From assembly GCA_002729885.1 (NCBI GenBank), contig PBUB01000015.1, positions 40,001 through 104,000 on the forward strand: a stretch of DNA of 64,000 nt. The letters are read 5' to 3'. The position numbers were made by a program, and so were the translations under genes. The stretch's first letter is position 1. Each line of letters opens with the position of its first letter. Source of the DNA: Spirochaetaceae bacterium (lineage in GTDB: Bacteria > Spirochaetota > Leptospiria > Leptospirales > Leptonemataceae). Shown here one piece after another: positions 1-9,700 of this stretch. The notes below the pieces were generated by a model. The model had not been told where the DNA came from, ran no database searches, and saw nothing but the letters and a program-made list of their open reading frames with translations.

Positions 1-866
1 GTTTTTAGATAATGCTCACGACCAGCCGCAATTCGCACTTCCGAAGATGGATTCACCAGGCGAAACAAAGCTAGAATTCGAAGGCATTGCTCTTCGGTGA
101 ATGTGCGCGGATTCTCGATTGCATGCCCCGGAACCGGTAGAAAGAAGTTAACCGGAATGGAAACCACTTCCAGCCTTCGAAGCTCAAGAGCTACCTGCAC
201 CAGATCTGGATCGGACTCACCCATCCCGGCAATCACACCGCTACATAGATGCACCCCATGTCCGTGGAGATTTTCCAGGGTACCTACCCGGTCTCCGTAG
301 GTATGACTCTGGCAAATATCTCCGTAATGCTCTTCGCTGGTATTCAGGTTATGATTGTATCGATCCAGGCCTGCTTCCTGCAGGATTTTCGCAGACTCCG
401 GGTCGGTAAGGATGCCGGCACTGAGACATACCTCCAGCCCCAACTCTGACTTGATTTGACGAATGACGCTGGAAAATGACTCGATCTGTCTTCGGGAAGG
501 ACCGCGACCGGCAGTAACCAGACAATAACGAAAAGCCCCATTTTTCTTTGCTGCCCGAGCCTCTTCCAGGATTTCTTCTGCAGGTTTTAATGTGTATTGA
601 GGCACTCCTTCGGCAGTTCTGCGTTGAGCACAGTAACCGCAATCCTCGGGACAATTTCCGTTCTTGATATTGTTCAGGATATGGGCGCGAACCAGATTCT
701 TAAAGTAGAACTGCCGCGGCTTCTCTGCCAGCTCCAGAATCCTGTCCAGAGGAGCATCCGAAAGCAATGCCAGACCCTCCTCCTTCGTAGGAAGGGGAGC
801 AGGCAATCCGGACGCCATCCCGGTTTCGGCCCAATTTTCGAATCGATCAAGAAAGCTTTCCTGCAT
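1..866 (-). CDS. bioB: Biotin synthase BioB (3' end cut by window edge)
   Basis: Radical SAM enzyme that inserts sulfur into dethiobiotin, the last step of biotin synthesis, in the cytoplasm. Read from the ATG at 866, the frame stays open for 288 codons to the window edge, so only the last part of the protein (roughly 30-50 residues by family length) is missing. The radical SAM cluster motif CPEDCGYC has cysteines at residues 72, 76 and 79. The ligands of the second, sacrificial [2Fe-2S] cluster are also in place: Cys115 (RYCLV), Cys147 (EVCLS), Cys208 (HLCSG) and the Arg in EVRIAAGRE near residue 278. A GGAG lies about 10 bases before the ATG. No other biotin gene is visible on this side. 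Identification is secure from the motifs; the gene is intact as far as it can be read. Confidence 0.95.
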   Translation of the reverse strand, partial: MQESFLDRFENWAETGMASGLPAPLPTKEEGLALLSDAPLDRILELAEKPRQFYFKNLVRAHILNNIKNGNCPEDCGYCAQRRTAEGVPQYTLKPAEEILEEARAAKKNGAFRYCLVTAGRGPSRRQIESFSSVIRQIKSELGLEVCLSAGILTDPESAKILQEAGLDRYNHNLNTSEEHYGDICQSHTYGDRVGTLENLHGHGVHLCSGVIAGMGESDPDLVQVALELRRLEVVSIPVNFFLPVPGHAIENPRTFTEEQCLRILALFRLVNPSSEVRIAAGREHYLK

Positions 867-1028
867 AACTACGACACTCCAGAGGGTGGATACGGAATCA
901 ATGATTAAAAGGCAGGAAAAAATGTCACTGATTCCGGCAATTAAGGACCGATACCGGCTACGACCGAACCAGGGCTGGCAATCTTACCACAAATGACTCC
1001 GGATCACATCCGAAGGCTCCGGCGAAAC

Positions 1029-1044
1029 ATTCTCATATGAGAAT
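1029..1044. repeat. 16-base perfect palindrome upstream of bioB
   Basis: The bases ATTCTCATATGAGAAT form a perfect palindrome in the 209-base gap between the end of the ParB-like gene (1076) and the bioB start (866). It lies about 163 bases upstream of bioB and has no T-run, so it looks more like an operator than a terminator. It does not match the BirA or BioR operator consensus that I know. The rest of this gap shows nothing recognisable. Confidence 0.4.
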
Positions 1045-1075
1045 CAGGGTGGCAGAAGCTCAAGAAAGCCAGGGA

Positions 1076-1489
1076 TCAATCCTTCCCGGCAGAGCCTCTT
1101 CGAAAGAAGAATACAATCCTTTCTATAAAATCCAGAAAAGAGGACCAGAGGGCTGAAAAGAAACCCATACGGTCCGATCTGTCCAGCAGCTTGCGAGCCC
1201 TGTCCAGATCCTCCGGGCTGAAATTTCTGCGAGATCGGTTTTCCTCGATCTCCAGCAGTAATCTCTCTTTTTTGCTTTTTACATCTACAATTCGTACGTC
1301 GATGTTTTCCCAGCCCAGCTTCCGCGCAGCACAGAGACGACGATACCCGGCCACCAATCGATGGTCGGTATCGATAAGCACCGGGTGAATCAATCCAAAT
1401 TTGCGCATTGAGTTCATTAAATCCGAGAGATCTCCTGGATCCATGCGAATTCGGCTGCGCAGCTTGATTTCCGAAACCCTTAGCTTCAT
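1076..1489 (-). CDS. Small ParB/Srx-domain protein
   Basis: About 138 residues from the ATG at 1489. The longer frame to 1576 would overlap the divergent trmH start at 1556, so the internal start, where the domain begins (MKLRVSEIKL), is preferred. The protein has the ParB N-terminal fold: a DLSDLMNSMRKFG helix, VLID strand, and a GYRRLCAARKLG segment corresponding to the GERR box of ParB CTPases. After the domain there is no KorB-type helix-turn-helix and no dimerisation domain. Instead it ends in an aromatic, hydrophobic stretch (MGFFSALWSSFLDFIERIVFFF) followed by RR, which could be an amphipathic or membrane-binding tail. It is therefore not the chromosome-partition ParB. Its function is not known to me; nearby trmH and bioB do not suggest one. 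Confidence 0.7.
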   Translation of the reverse strand: MKLRVSEIKLRSRIRMDPGDLSDLMNSMRKFGLIHPVLIDTDHRLVAGYRRLCAARKLGWENIDVRIVDVKSKKERLLLEIEENRSRRNFSPEDLDRARKLLDRSDRMGFFSALWSSFLDFIERIVFFFRRGSAGKD

Positions 1490-1555
1490 AGGTTTCCAGG
1501 TTTCCCTTTTCGAAAAGAATTGCAATCTGTTTTCCGCCCGGGTTTGTAGTGATCG

Positions 1556-2278
1556 GTGGCAGAAGTTATAGATCAAGGTTTACTGGAATATCTGGAGAGC
1601 TTTCTTACAGAATCCCGGCGCACCAGGATTCAGGAAATCCTGAAATGGCGCACCCGGTGGATTACCCTCGTCCTGGAGGATTTGGTAGATCCTCACAATG
1701 CTAGCGCCTGCCTACGTAGTGCAGAAGCCTGCGGCCTGCAGGATGTTCATATCATAGAAAATCGTCATCCATTCCAGGTAAAGACCGGAGTATCCATGGG
1801 TAGCGCACACTGGCTTTCAATAAATCGCCATACTGCGCTGGATTCCGCGAATCAGAACGGGAACCGATCCGCTGAGTTCGAAGCCACTACTCATTGCTAT
1901 GATGAGCTGAAGGCCAGAGGCTACACAATTCTGGCTACTTCACCGCATGAATCCAGTATCTCTCTTCCCGATGTTGACTTGAATCAACCTCTGGCTATCG
2001 TATTTGGCTCAGAGAAAGACGGAATCAGTCCGGTGGCCAGGCAGAAGGCCGATTATGCTTTGAGAATTCCGATGTATGGTTTTACCGAAAGCTTCAATAT
2101 TTCTGTAAGCGCAGCGATTACTCTGTATGATCTAACAGGTCGATTGAGACGATCTTCCCGCAAATGGCAACTTTCCGATGAGGAAAAACAGGAACTTTCG
2201 CTTCAATGGGCCAGGCATTCCCTGAAACGAAGCGACCTTCTGGAACAGTATTACCGGAATAAAGGGATGGATTCATGA
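1556..2278 (+). CDS. trmH: tRNA (guanosine-2'-O-)-methyltransferase, TrmH/SpoU family
   Basis: SPOUT-class SAM-dependent enzyme that methylates the 2'-OH of G18 in the tRNA D-loop. At 240 residues it is close to E. coli TrmH. The N-terminal half has the motif-1 region DPHNASACLRSAEACG, with the catalytic-type Arg after the Asn. The C-terminal trefoil knot carries FGSEKDGIS (motif 2) and IPMYGFTESFNISVSAA (motif 3), all diagnostic for TrmH rather than TrmL or RlmB. The start is GTG at 1556; no better start exists before the first motif and the Shine-Dalgarno is weak. A glycerate kinase follows 31 bases downstream on the same strand, so the two may be co-transcribed. Confidence 0.9.
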   Translation: MAEVIDQGLLEYLESFLTESRRTRIQEILKWRTRWITLVLEDLVDPHNASACLRSAEACGLQDVHIIENRHPFQVKTGVSMGSAHWLSINRHTALDSANQNGNRSAEFEATTHCYDELKARGYTILATSPHESSISLPDVDLNQPLAIVFGSEKDGISPVARQKADYALRIPMYGFTESFNISVSAAITLYDLTGRLRRSSRKWQLSDEEKQELSLQWARHSLKRSDLLEQYYRNKGMDS

Positions 2279-2309
2279 GCTACATTCGCAACGTGTCCGG
2301 AGAGTATTC

Positions 2310-3566
2310 GTGCGAATCTTGATAGCGCCTGACAAGTTCAAAGGATGCCTGAGTGCAACCGAGGTGGCAGCATCCATCCGTCAGGGCATCAAATTCTTTG
2401 AAGAGAAAAATCCCTCAGTTCAGGTAATCACCAGAAGCCAGCCAATAGGCGATGGAGGAGAAGGAACCGTTTCTTTGATTTGCCAGGACCGGTCCGATTG
2501 CAGAATTCAAAGTGTTCCCGCACTGAACGCCCCGGGCGAAGATATCCTGGCAGAGTACTATTTTTGCGAAGCAGACAGAGCAGCGCCCCGGGCATTTCTG
2601 GAAATGGCATCGGCAAACGGACTTGCCTCCATCCCGGTAGAAAGGCGGGATCCGGAGCGATCCACTAGCCTGGGTACCGGACAGCTAATAAGGGATGCCA
2701 TCCAACGAGGCGCGACAGAGATCTGCGTTGCACTGGGTGGCTCCGCTACAGTAGATTGCGGAGCAGGACTGCTTCAGGCCCTGGGATTCGAATTCCGGGC
2801 CCGGGATCAGGTCATTGATCTGCAGCTGAGCATCCAGGCCGGACGTTCCCTGGCAGATGTGCTTCTTGATATTGAACAAATTAAGCCCACATCCAGCCAT
2901 GCACTGTTGAACAAAAGCAAACTCCATATTATTGCGGATGTTGAATCACCTTTGAACGGAGATTATGGAGCCATCCAGAATTTCGCAGGACAGAAAGGCC
3001 TGGCCACCAATAGATTTGCTCTATATCGCAAAGCCGTGGAGAAATTTTCTGCGATCTGCGAAAATAGCCTTCGCTCTGGTCCTGTATATATTAATCAAAA
3101 AACGGCAGCGGAAAACGCAAAGCAGAAAGGGGCCCCTGTCAGGAGAGATCAGCTCTCTTTGAGCGATTACCCGGGAGCGGGCGCAGCCGGAGGATTGGGA
3201 TTTGCCCTGTTACTTCTGGGGGCGAAAATGCATCCAGGCTTTGAATTCTTTTGCGAAACCGTGGGCATGAAAGCGCTTCTGGAAAGGACAGACCTGGTAA
3301 TTACTGGTGAGGGCAAACTGGATGCCACCAGTCTGTCCGGCAAGGGCCCCGGCGGTATGGCCCGGCTCTGCAAAGAACGCGGCATTTCCTGCATAGCCAT
3401 TGCTGGAAAAGTGGAGAATCGCTCAGGTCTGGAGCAATCCGGTCTCTTTGCTGATATTCGAGAGATTGGAACCGGAATTTCGCTGGAGGAATCTGTAAAA
3501 AGAGCTCCGGAGCTGATCAGCGTGCAGGTCGTGGAGGCACTGAAATCATTTCTTCATGTAACCTGA
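2310..3566 (+). CDS. Glycerate kinase, GarK/GlxK family
   Basis: Phosphorylates D-glycerate with ATP, feeding glycerate into lower glycolysis. The N-terminus (RILIAPDKFKGCLSATE) is the family signature, followed by a Gly-rich DGGEGT loop, the CVALGGSATVDCGAG segment and the C-terminal DLVITGEGKLD ... SLSGKGP block that closes the active site. At 418 residues it is slightly longer than the usual ~380, with extra sequence around residues 255-290. GTG at 2310 is used, supported by GGAGAG about 6 bases upstream. Whether the product is 2- or 3-phosphoglycerate cannot be told. It lies 31 bases after trmH and ends convergent with citrate synthase. Confidence 0.9.
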   Translation: MRILIAPDKFKGCLSATEVAASIRQGIKFFEEKNPSVQVITRSQPIGDGGEGTVSLICQDRSDCRIQSVPALNAPGEDILAEYYFCEADRAAPRAFLEMASANGLASIPVERRDPERSTSLGTGQLIRDAIQRGATEICVALGGSATVDCGAGLLQALGFEFRARDQVIDLQLSIQAGRSLADVLLDIEQIKPTSSHALLNKSKLHIIADVESPLNGDYGAIQNFAGQKGLATNRFALYRKAVEKFSAICENSLRSGPVYINQKTAAENAKQKGAPVRRDQLSLSDYPGAGAAGGLGFALLLLGAKMHPGFEFFCETVGMKALLERTDLVITGEGKLDATSLSGKGPGGMARLCKERGISCIAIAGKVENRSGLEQSGLFADIREIGTGISLEESVKRAPELISVQVVEALKSFLHVT

Positions 3567-3760
3567 CACATCGTGACGCATCGCGCCGAACCGGTTTCTG
3601 ATACCTGTTTCTTTTAGACAGCACGGGAGGCCGTGGCTCGATCCAAACACAGGTTCCCTGCACCATTATTCTGTATCTGAAGCAGGTGCCTCCGGAGCTT
3701 GATAGATGCGAAGGGGCCCCTGAAACAAGGGCCGGTCGCCGCGTGAACTCTCCACTCTCC

Positions 3761-5050
3761 CTATCCGCGATTTTCTATAGGAACGTAGCTTCTTCGAGCC
3801 GGTCCTGTGTAAATCTGACGGGGCCGACCGATTTTGCTGCCTGGATCTTCGATCATTTCCTTCCACTGAGCAATCCAACCTGGCATACGTCCCAGGGCAA
3901 ACATCACAGTAAACATCTCTGTAGGAATTCCCATGGCTCGATAAATGAGGCCGGAATAGAAGTCTACGTTGGGGTAGAGCTTTCGCTCCGCGAAGTAAGG
4001 ATCGCTAAGTGCCGTTTCTTCGAGCTTAACTGCAATTTCCAGATAGGGATCGTGCACACCCAGTTGATTGAGTACATCATCGGCCGCCTTCTTGATAATC
4101 CTGGCGCGAGGATCGAAGTTCTTATAAACGCGGTGTCCAAAACCCATTAATCGGAATGTAGAGTTTTTATCTTTTGCCAGGTTGATAAACTTGGCCACAT
4201 CCCCTCCATCTTCATGTATGGTTTGTAGCATTTCAATAACCTTCTGATTGGCTCCACCGTGCAGAGGGCCCCAGAGAGCACATACACCGCTGGACATGGT
4301 GGCAAAGATATTGGCGCGGCTGGATCCCACCAGGCGAACGGTAGAAGCAGAGCAGTTCTGCTCATGGTCCGCATGGAGAATGAGCAGCATATCCAGAGCT
4401 CGCTCGATAATGGGGTTCACATGATAGTCTTCAGCAGGCACCGAAAACATCATGTTTAGAAAATTGGCCACATAGCTCAATGAGTTCCTGGGATAGATAA
4501 ATGGCTGACCAATGGACTTCTTGAATGAATAGGCCGCAATCGTAGGTGTTTTTGCCAGTAACCGAATAATGGAAATCTCTCGGTGCCTGGGATTCAGAGG
4601 ATCCGATGAATCTGTATAGTACCCGGAAAGTGTACAGATCATGGAACTCAGAATAGCCATAGGATGAGAATCCTTGGGGAAACCATCGTACAGCCTCTTT
4701 AGGTCCTCATGGATCATGGTATGTCTGGTGATGTTAAATACAAAGTCGTCAAATTGCTCTTTTGTGGGAAGCTCACCGTAGATGAGCAAGTAGGCCACTT
4801 CCAGAAAGCTGGACTTCTCTGCCAGGTCTTCGATGGAGTAGCCACGGTAATGCAGGACTCCGGCTTCGCCGTCGATAAATGTAATCTTGCTCTGACAGGA
4901 CCCTGTATTCAGGAAGGCCTCATCCATGGTGATGGCGCCTGTGGTTCCACGCAATTTTGAGATGTCCAGGGCTTTCTCATTCTCGGTACCTGTTATCACC
5001 GGCACTTCCAATTCCTGACCATCATATATAATCTTTGCTGTTTCTGACAT
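3761..5050 (-). CDS. gltA: Citrate synthase (type II, GltA-like)
   Basis: Condenses oxaloacetate and acetyl-CoA to citrate at the entry of the TCA cycle. The longest frame starts at 5110, but ATG 5050 (MSETAKIIYDGQ) has AGAGGG six bases upstream and gives 430 residues, matching E. coli GltA (427). With this start the catalytic residues fall almost exactly on the E. coli numbers: His264 (GPLHGGA), His306 (FGHRVYK) and Asp363 (NVDFYSG), with the oxaloacetate-binding HADHEQN block at 226-232. The N-terminal extension of type II (NADH-responsive, hexameric) enzymes is present, so allosteric control is likely by family. It is divergent from the MBOAT gene with a gap of about 70 bases that must hold both promoters. 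Confidence 0.96.
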   Translation of the reverse strand: MSETAKIIYDGQELEVPVITGTENEKALDISKLRGTTGAITMDEAFLNTGSCQSKITFIDGEAGVLHYRGYSIEDLAEKSSFLEVAYLLIYGELPTKEQFDDFVFNITRHTMIHEDLKRLYDGFPKDSHPMAILSSMICTLSGYYTDSSDPLNPRHREISIIRLLAKTPTIAAYSFKKSIGQPFIYPRNSLSYVANFLNMMFSVPAEDYHVNPIIERALDMLLILHADHEQNCSASTVRLVGSSRANIFATMSSGVCALWGPLHGGANQKVIEMLQTIHEDGGDVAKFINLAKDKNSTFRLMGFGHRVYKNFDPRARIIKKAADDVLNQLGVHDPYLEIAVKLEETALSDPYFAERKLYPNVDFYSGLIYRAMGIPTEMFTVMFALGRMPGWIAQWKEMIEDPGSKIGRPRQIYTGPARRSYVPIENRG

Positions 5051-5121
5051 GCATTCCCTCTGCAGCCAGAGAAAACGATTTGCCATCGTTCCTACAAGAA
5101 AAAAATTCACGGCACTCGCCG

Positions 5122-6516
5122 ATGCTGTTCAATACTCTGGATTTTGTTGCCTTCCTGGTGGGCGCTTTTGCACTTTTTCTGGCATTTCCCCGCTGGCGAA
5201 AGCAAGTAGTACTCGGTGCCTCCCTCCTGTTCTACGGAAGCTATAACTGGGCCATCCTGGCGCTATTGCTTCTAACTGTTGCCGGTAACTATTTCGGTGC
5301 AAAAAAGATCGATACAGATTCTGGAAAAGGACGTAAACTCATCCTGATTGCATGCGTTTCTCTGAATATGGCCTTCCTGGGCTTTTTCAAGTATACCAAC
5401 ATGCTACTCTACTGGACCGGCATGGCCATTATCCGGGAACCTCTGGAAGCTCCTTTCGATATCTTGCTACCTGTCGGAATCAGCTTTTACACCTTTCAGG
5501 TTACTTCCTATGTCGTGGATGTTTACCGGGGATTGATTTCCCCCGAGAAGAGTTACAGTAAGCTCGTATTGTTTACCGTTTATTTCCCACAGCTGGTGGC
5601 CGGTCCCATAGAAAGAGCCGGTAGACTTCTTCCTGAGCTGGAGTTTCGCAGCCGGATTCCACGGGACATGGTATGGAACGGATTGATGCTCTGTCTCTGG
5701 GGATACTTTAAGAAGGTCTATGTAGCGGATAACCTGTCCCCTCTTGTGGACTATATCCTGGTTCTGGATGATCCGCCAGCCGGAGCCATGCTATTTGCAG
5801 CTCTGCTTTTTCCATTACAACTTTATGCAGATTTTACCGGGTACACAGACATTGCCCGGGGATTGTCCCGAATGATGGGAATTGAGCTTTCGCTGAATTT
5901 CTTTCATCCATTTCTGGCTACGAATCATATAGAGTTCTGGCGACGCTGGCACATCACCCTGGGAGCATTTCTGCGGGATTATCTGTACATCCCTCTGGGA
6001 GGAAGTCGCGTAGGGCCCGCTCGCTCCATTCTGAACATTATGATTGTCTGGGCCCTGGGTGGCCTCTGGCACGGAGCTACAGCCGGCTACTTTGTATGGG
6101 GTCTGTATTGCGGTGTCCTTGTGGCTATTACCGGTGCCCTGCTTCCTGGAGTTCAACGATGGAGTGGCGATAACAAAGCACGTTTAACATTCCTGGCTTC
6201 GATTGGAAGGGTTTTTACTTTTCTTACTTTTTCTCTGGGGCTTTTGATACTTCGCGCTCCCGATGCTTCCCGCCTGGTGGAAATGCTTATGGCCCTTGCG
6301 GATTTTCGCTCCACTCCAATGAATCTGGACTACGTATGGCTGAGTCTGATCTTTCTGGTTCCTCTGATTCTATTTGAATTCTGGAGAATCATTTCGCGCA
6401 AGGAAGAGCCATGGACTCAATCGATTCTGGCCTATCCGTCCATATTCTTCTGGTTATTTATGATCTGGGCTGCCGGCCGCTTTGAGGCGAAGGAATTCTT
6501 CTATTTTCAGTTTTGA
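5122..6516 (+). CDS. MBOAT family O-acyltransferase (AlgI/DltB-like)
   Basis: Polytopic inner-membrane protein of about 465 residues that probably moves an acyl group, usually acetyl, onto a polysaccharide or other surface polymer. The start is placed at ATG 5122 because the longer frame (5035) overlaps gltA and adds a soluble segment before the first membrane helix. Diagnostic blocks are FDILLPVGISFYTFQ, YFPQLVAGPIERA, NHIEFWRRWHITLG..FLRDYLYIPLGG and WALGGLWHGATAGY, the last carrying the conserved MBOAT His. AlgI-type proteins usually act with an AlgJ/AlgX/DltD-like partner; none is adjacent, so the acceptor is unknown. The start has no obvious Shine-Dalgarno. Confidence 0.88.
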   Translation: MLFNTLDFVAFLVGAFALFLAFPRWRKQVVLGASLLFYGSYNWAILALLLLTVAGNYFGAKKIDTDSGKGRKLILIACVSLNMAFLGFFKYTNMLLYWTGMAIIREPLEAPFDILLPVGISFYTFQVTSYVVDVYRGLISPEKSYSKLVLFTVYFPQLVAGPIERAGRLLPELEFRSRIPRDMVWNGLMLCLWGYFKKVYVADNLSPLVDYILVLDDPPAGAMLFAALLFPLQLYADFTGYTDIARGLSRMMGIELSLNFFHPFLATNHIEFWRRWHITLGAFLRDYLYIPLGGSRVGPARSILNIMIVWALGGLWHGATAGYFVWGLYCGVLVAITGALLPGVQRWSGDNKARLTFLASIGRVFTFLTFSLGLLILRAPDASRLVEMLMALADFRSTPMNLDYVWLSLIFLVPLILFEFWRIISRKEEPWTQSILAYPSIFFWLFMIWAAGRFEAKEFFYFQF

Positions 6517-6730
6517 ATAACGGTTCGGGTAGAATGGACATGGCCTGGGCCGGGAACCCGGAGGTCCCCGAGAACTCCGAAAGCCAGGAGTTCGACAGGG
6601 GCCAGGAGCTACAGTGGGGTCGGATTCTACAATGCGCTGCTAAAGGGTGGAATGGGACGCATAGAACTGCGGAAATTCTGGTCAAATCCCTGAAGTGAAG
6701 GCCTGTCCAGGACAACGGATAGTAAAGTTT

Positions 6731-6758
6731 CCGGGGCGGACGCAGAAGCCTGCCCCGG
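6731..6758 (-). terminator. Hairpin after the RND gene, possible terminator
   Basis: The arms CCGGGGC (6731-6737) and GCCCCGG (6752-6758) are a perfect 7-base inverted repeat 12 bases beyond the stop of the minus-strand RND gene. The bases that follow on the minus strand (AAACTTTACT) are only weakly T-rich, so intrinsic termination is possible but not certain. The rest of 6517-6769 holds no convincing gene. Confidence 0.4.
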
Positions 6759-6769
6759 TAGGTTCCAAT

Positions 6770-9700
6770 TTAGGCGGATTCTTCTTCGCGATCCGGAACA
6801 TGAAACAGCCGTCTGAGCTGCAGAGACCATCTTGTGATGATGGTGTAAAGTACAGGTACCAGAATTAGGGTAACTCCGGTGGAAAACATCAGACCCCAGG
6901 CGAATGAGAGTGCCATGGGCACAATGAAAGGATCCTCTCCGCCAATGCCGTAAGCAGTGGGCAGGAGACCCAGCACTGTCGTGATGGTGGTAAGAAAAAC
7001 CGCCCTCAGTCGCATGGAGCCGGCTTCCATGGCCACCTTTTCCAGGGGAAGGTCCGGGTTTTCGCGGTGAATACTGTTGGCAAAGTCTATCAATACGATG
7101 GAGTCATTCACTACCACACCGGAAAGGCCGATGATTCCCATCATGGCCAGAAAGCTGAAGGGTTCCCCATGAATGGCAAATGCCAGGATTACACCAATCA
7201 AACTGAACGGCACCGCAGTGAGAATGACCAATGGCTGCAGCACCGAGCGAAATAGACTGGCAAGGATCATGAAAATAATGACAATTCCCACAGCGAAGGC
7301 CTTTCCGAGGCTTGCCATAGACTCCGCTGTATCCTCATTCTCGCCACCCAGTGCCATAGAATAGCCCGGGTATTCATCGATGATTCCTTTTGCCAGCTTT
7401 TGAAACTCCGAGGCGGCCTCCACTGCAGTGGTTTCATCCTCATTAATGTTGGCTGTAACCTGCACCAGGCGGTCGCCATCCAAATGACTGATTGAGTTTA
7501 CACCTCTTTCCCGCACTGTGTAGATTAGCTTTCGCACAGGAATCTGATTCCCTGTCATATTTGGCACTTTCGCGGTGTACAGGCTTTCCAGCTGCTCCCT
7601 GTAGGGCTCATCCAGCATTACGCGAATATCTACTTCTTCATCCGGTCTTCGCACAGAAGTGGCTACCACACCGTCAAAAGTGGCATTTACAGCCAGAGCT
7701 ACGCTGGATGCATTGATACCGGTTTGAGCAAGAATCTTTTCGTTAAACTTGATTCTTTCTTCCATCTTGCCCGGTTCATTGGAGTCCTCAATGTCCATAA
7801 CAAAGGGAACCTTTGTAAGTACTTCTTTATACCTTCCAGCGATCTCTTCAAGCTTCTCCAGAGAATCTCCGGTCAATTCGATGGCCACAGGCTTGCCCAC
7901 CGGCGGCCCCCCTTTGAGCTTTTCCATATCCAGACTCGTCAATGTGCCAGCCAGATCCTCGTAGCCAGACAGAGGCTGAGATTGCAGGTCCGGCAACTGA
8001 AGCTCGTCGTCATTTTCCTCCATTTGCTTTCGCTGCTCCAGCAGCCTCTTCTGGGCTTCTTTGCCCAGCATCCAATAGGTGGCAGCACGCATATCGTCAA
8101 TGGCCGCCTGGGCAGAACGCTCCCGGTGACTTTCCGGAGTCAGATAAACCAGTAACTGAGCATATTGATTTCCCCTTCGCGTGAATGGATCGTTGGGATT
8201 TTGCTGAATAATGCCCACCCTGGTGGTGTAGGTATCCAGTTCTTCTTTGGGCAATTTTTCCACGCTACGTTCCACAACTTCTGTGTAGCGATTCATCTGA
8301 GCCAGGGTGGTTCCCGGCTCTGCAGTAAGCTTAACATGAAAGGTCTCGATGGCGCTGGGGAATAATACAAAATTTCCAAAGATGGCTTGAATAGAGCCTG
8401 CAATTGTAACCAGCACAGCCAGCGCAGCACCCACCATCCATTTGTTGTGCAAGGCGAACTGTAGAGAAGGCTCATAGTAGTTCTTACGGAATCGGTTAAA
8501 CCAGCCACTTTCGCCTTTCATTTCTCCCGCTCCGCCGGTAGAAATCCTGTTCATATCATAGAGATGCGAAGGCAGGATTACGAGACATTCAAAGAGAGAG
8601 GCCAGCAATGCGATGATAATTACAAGAGGAATGGTAAATACGAACTTACCGAAGATTCCGGTCATGAACATCAGCGGTCCAAAAGCAGCCACGGTAGTAA
8701 CAATAGTGGCGGTGACAGGTGCCACGACTTCGGAAGTGCCCTTTCGCGCAGCTTCAAAAGGACTGTAACCCTCCTCCAGATAACGGTAGAAGTTCTCACT
8801 TACGATAATAGCATCATCTACAAGAATTCCGATGACAATAATTAGACCGAACATGGAAATGAGGTTCAAGGTCACACCCAGGGCGCTCATGACGATAAAG
8901 GCGATTCCGACAGAGATGGGTATGCCCAGAGCAACCATGAGCGAAGTTCGCCATCCCATAAAGAAGAACAGGGAGCCCACGACCATCACAAGGCCCACGG
9001 TGGCATTGCTGCCCAGAACACCCAATCGGCGGTTCACGAAATAGGAGACATCATTCACAAATTCGATGCGAATCCCTTCTGGCATGGTATCCTGGTAGCG
9101 AGCCACGGTCCGGCGAACCTCTTCTACCACGGTGATGATATCTGCACTGGATTGCTTGAGCACCGTAAGACTGATGGTGGGAAACCCTCGAGTCTTCTCT
9201 ATATAATCAGCTTCTTCAAAAGTTTCCAGAACCCTGGCTACATCCTGGACACGAACGAGCTGCCCGGCATCGTTTCCACGAATGGGTACCTGCTTGACCT
9301 CATCTACGGTTTCCAGCTCTCCCACGGTTCGAATAACCAGGGCATCACCGTTATGCACTACCTCGCCACCGGGAAAGTTAACATTTCGATTCTGAAGAGA
9401 CTGAATAATCTGTCCCAGGCTAACATACTTGTCATTCATCAGGCCCGGGTTGACTCGGACTTGATATTCTATATCCTGCCAGCCCCGCCTCGAGATCCGG
9501 GCCACTCCATCGATATCCAGGAGATGATCTTCCAGATTCTGGGCCTCATCCCTGAGCTCCTTTTCAGAAAGCAGAAACTCTCCATCTTTCTTGATGCGGC
9601 TCACGCTCACTTCAATAACCGGAGTTCGACTGGAAGTGAGTTCCACCACCACCGGAGTTTCAGCATCATCCGGCAAATCTTCCGTTCGGTCCACTGCCGA

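Noticed and set aside
1..866. Frameshift in bioB, suggested because only short minus-strand frames are apparent there
   Set aside because: The gene runs off the window edge; translation from 866 is one uninterrupted frame of 288 codons with all Fe-S ligands.
3567..3760. Terminator between glycerate kinase and gltA
   Set aside because: GGCCC...GGGCC can form a weak stem near 3714-3734, but there is no T-run on either strand.
6513..6698. 61-codon frame starting at the MBOAT stop
   Set aside because: TTG start without a clear ribosome site, no recognisable domain and no signal; the region more likely holds only spacer and the hairpin.
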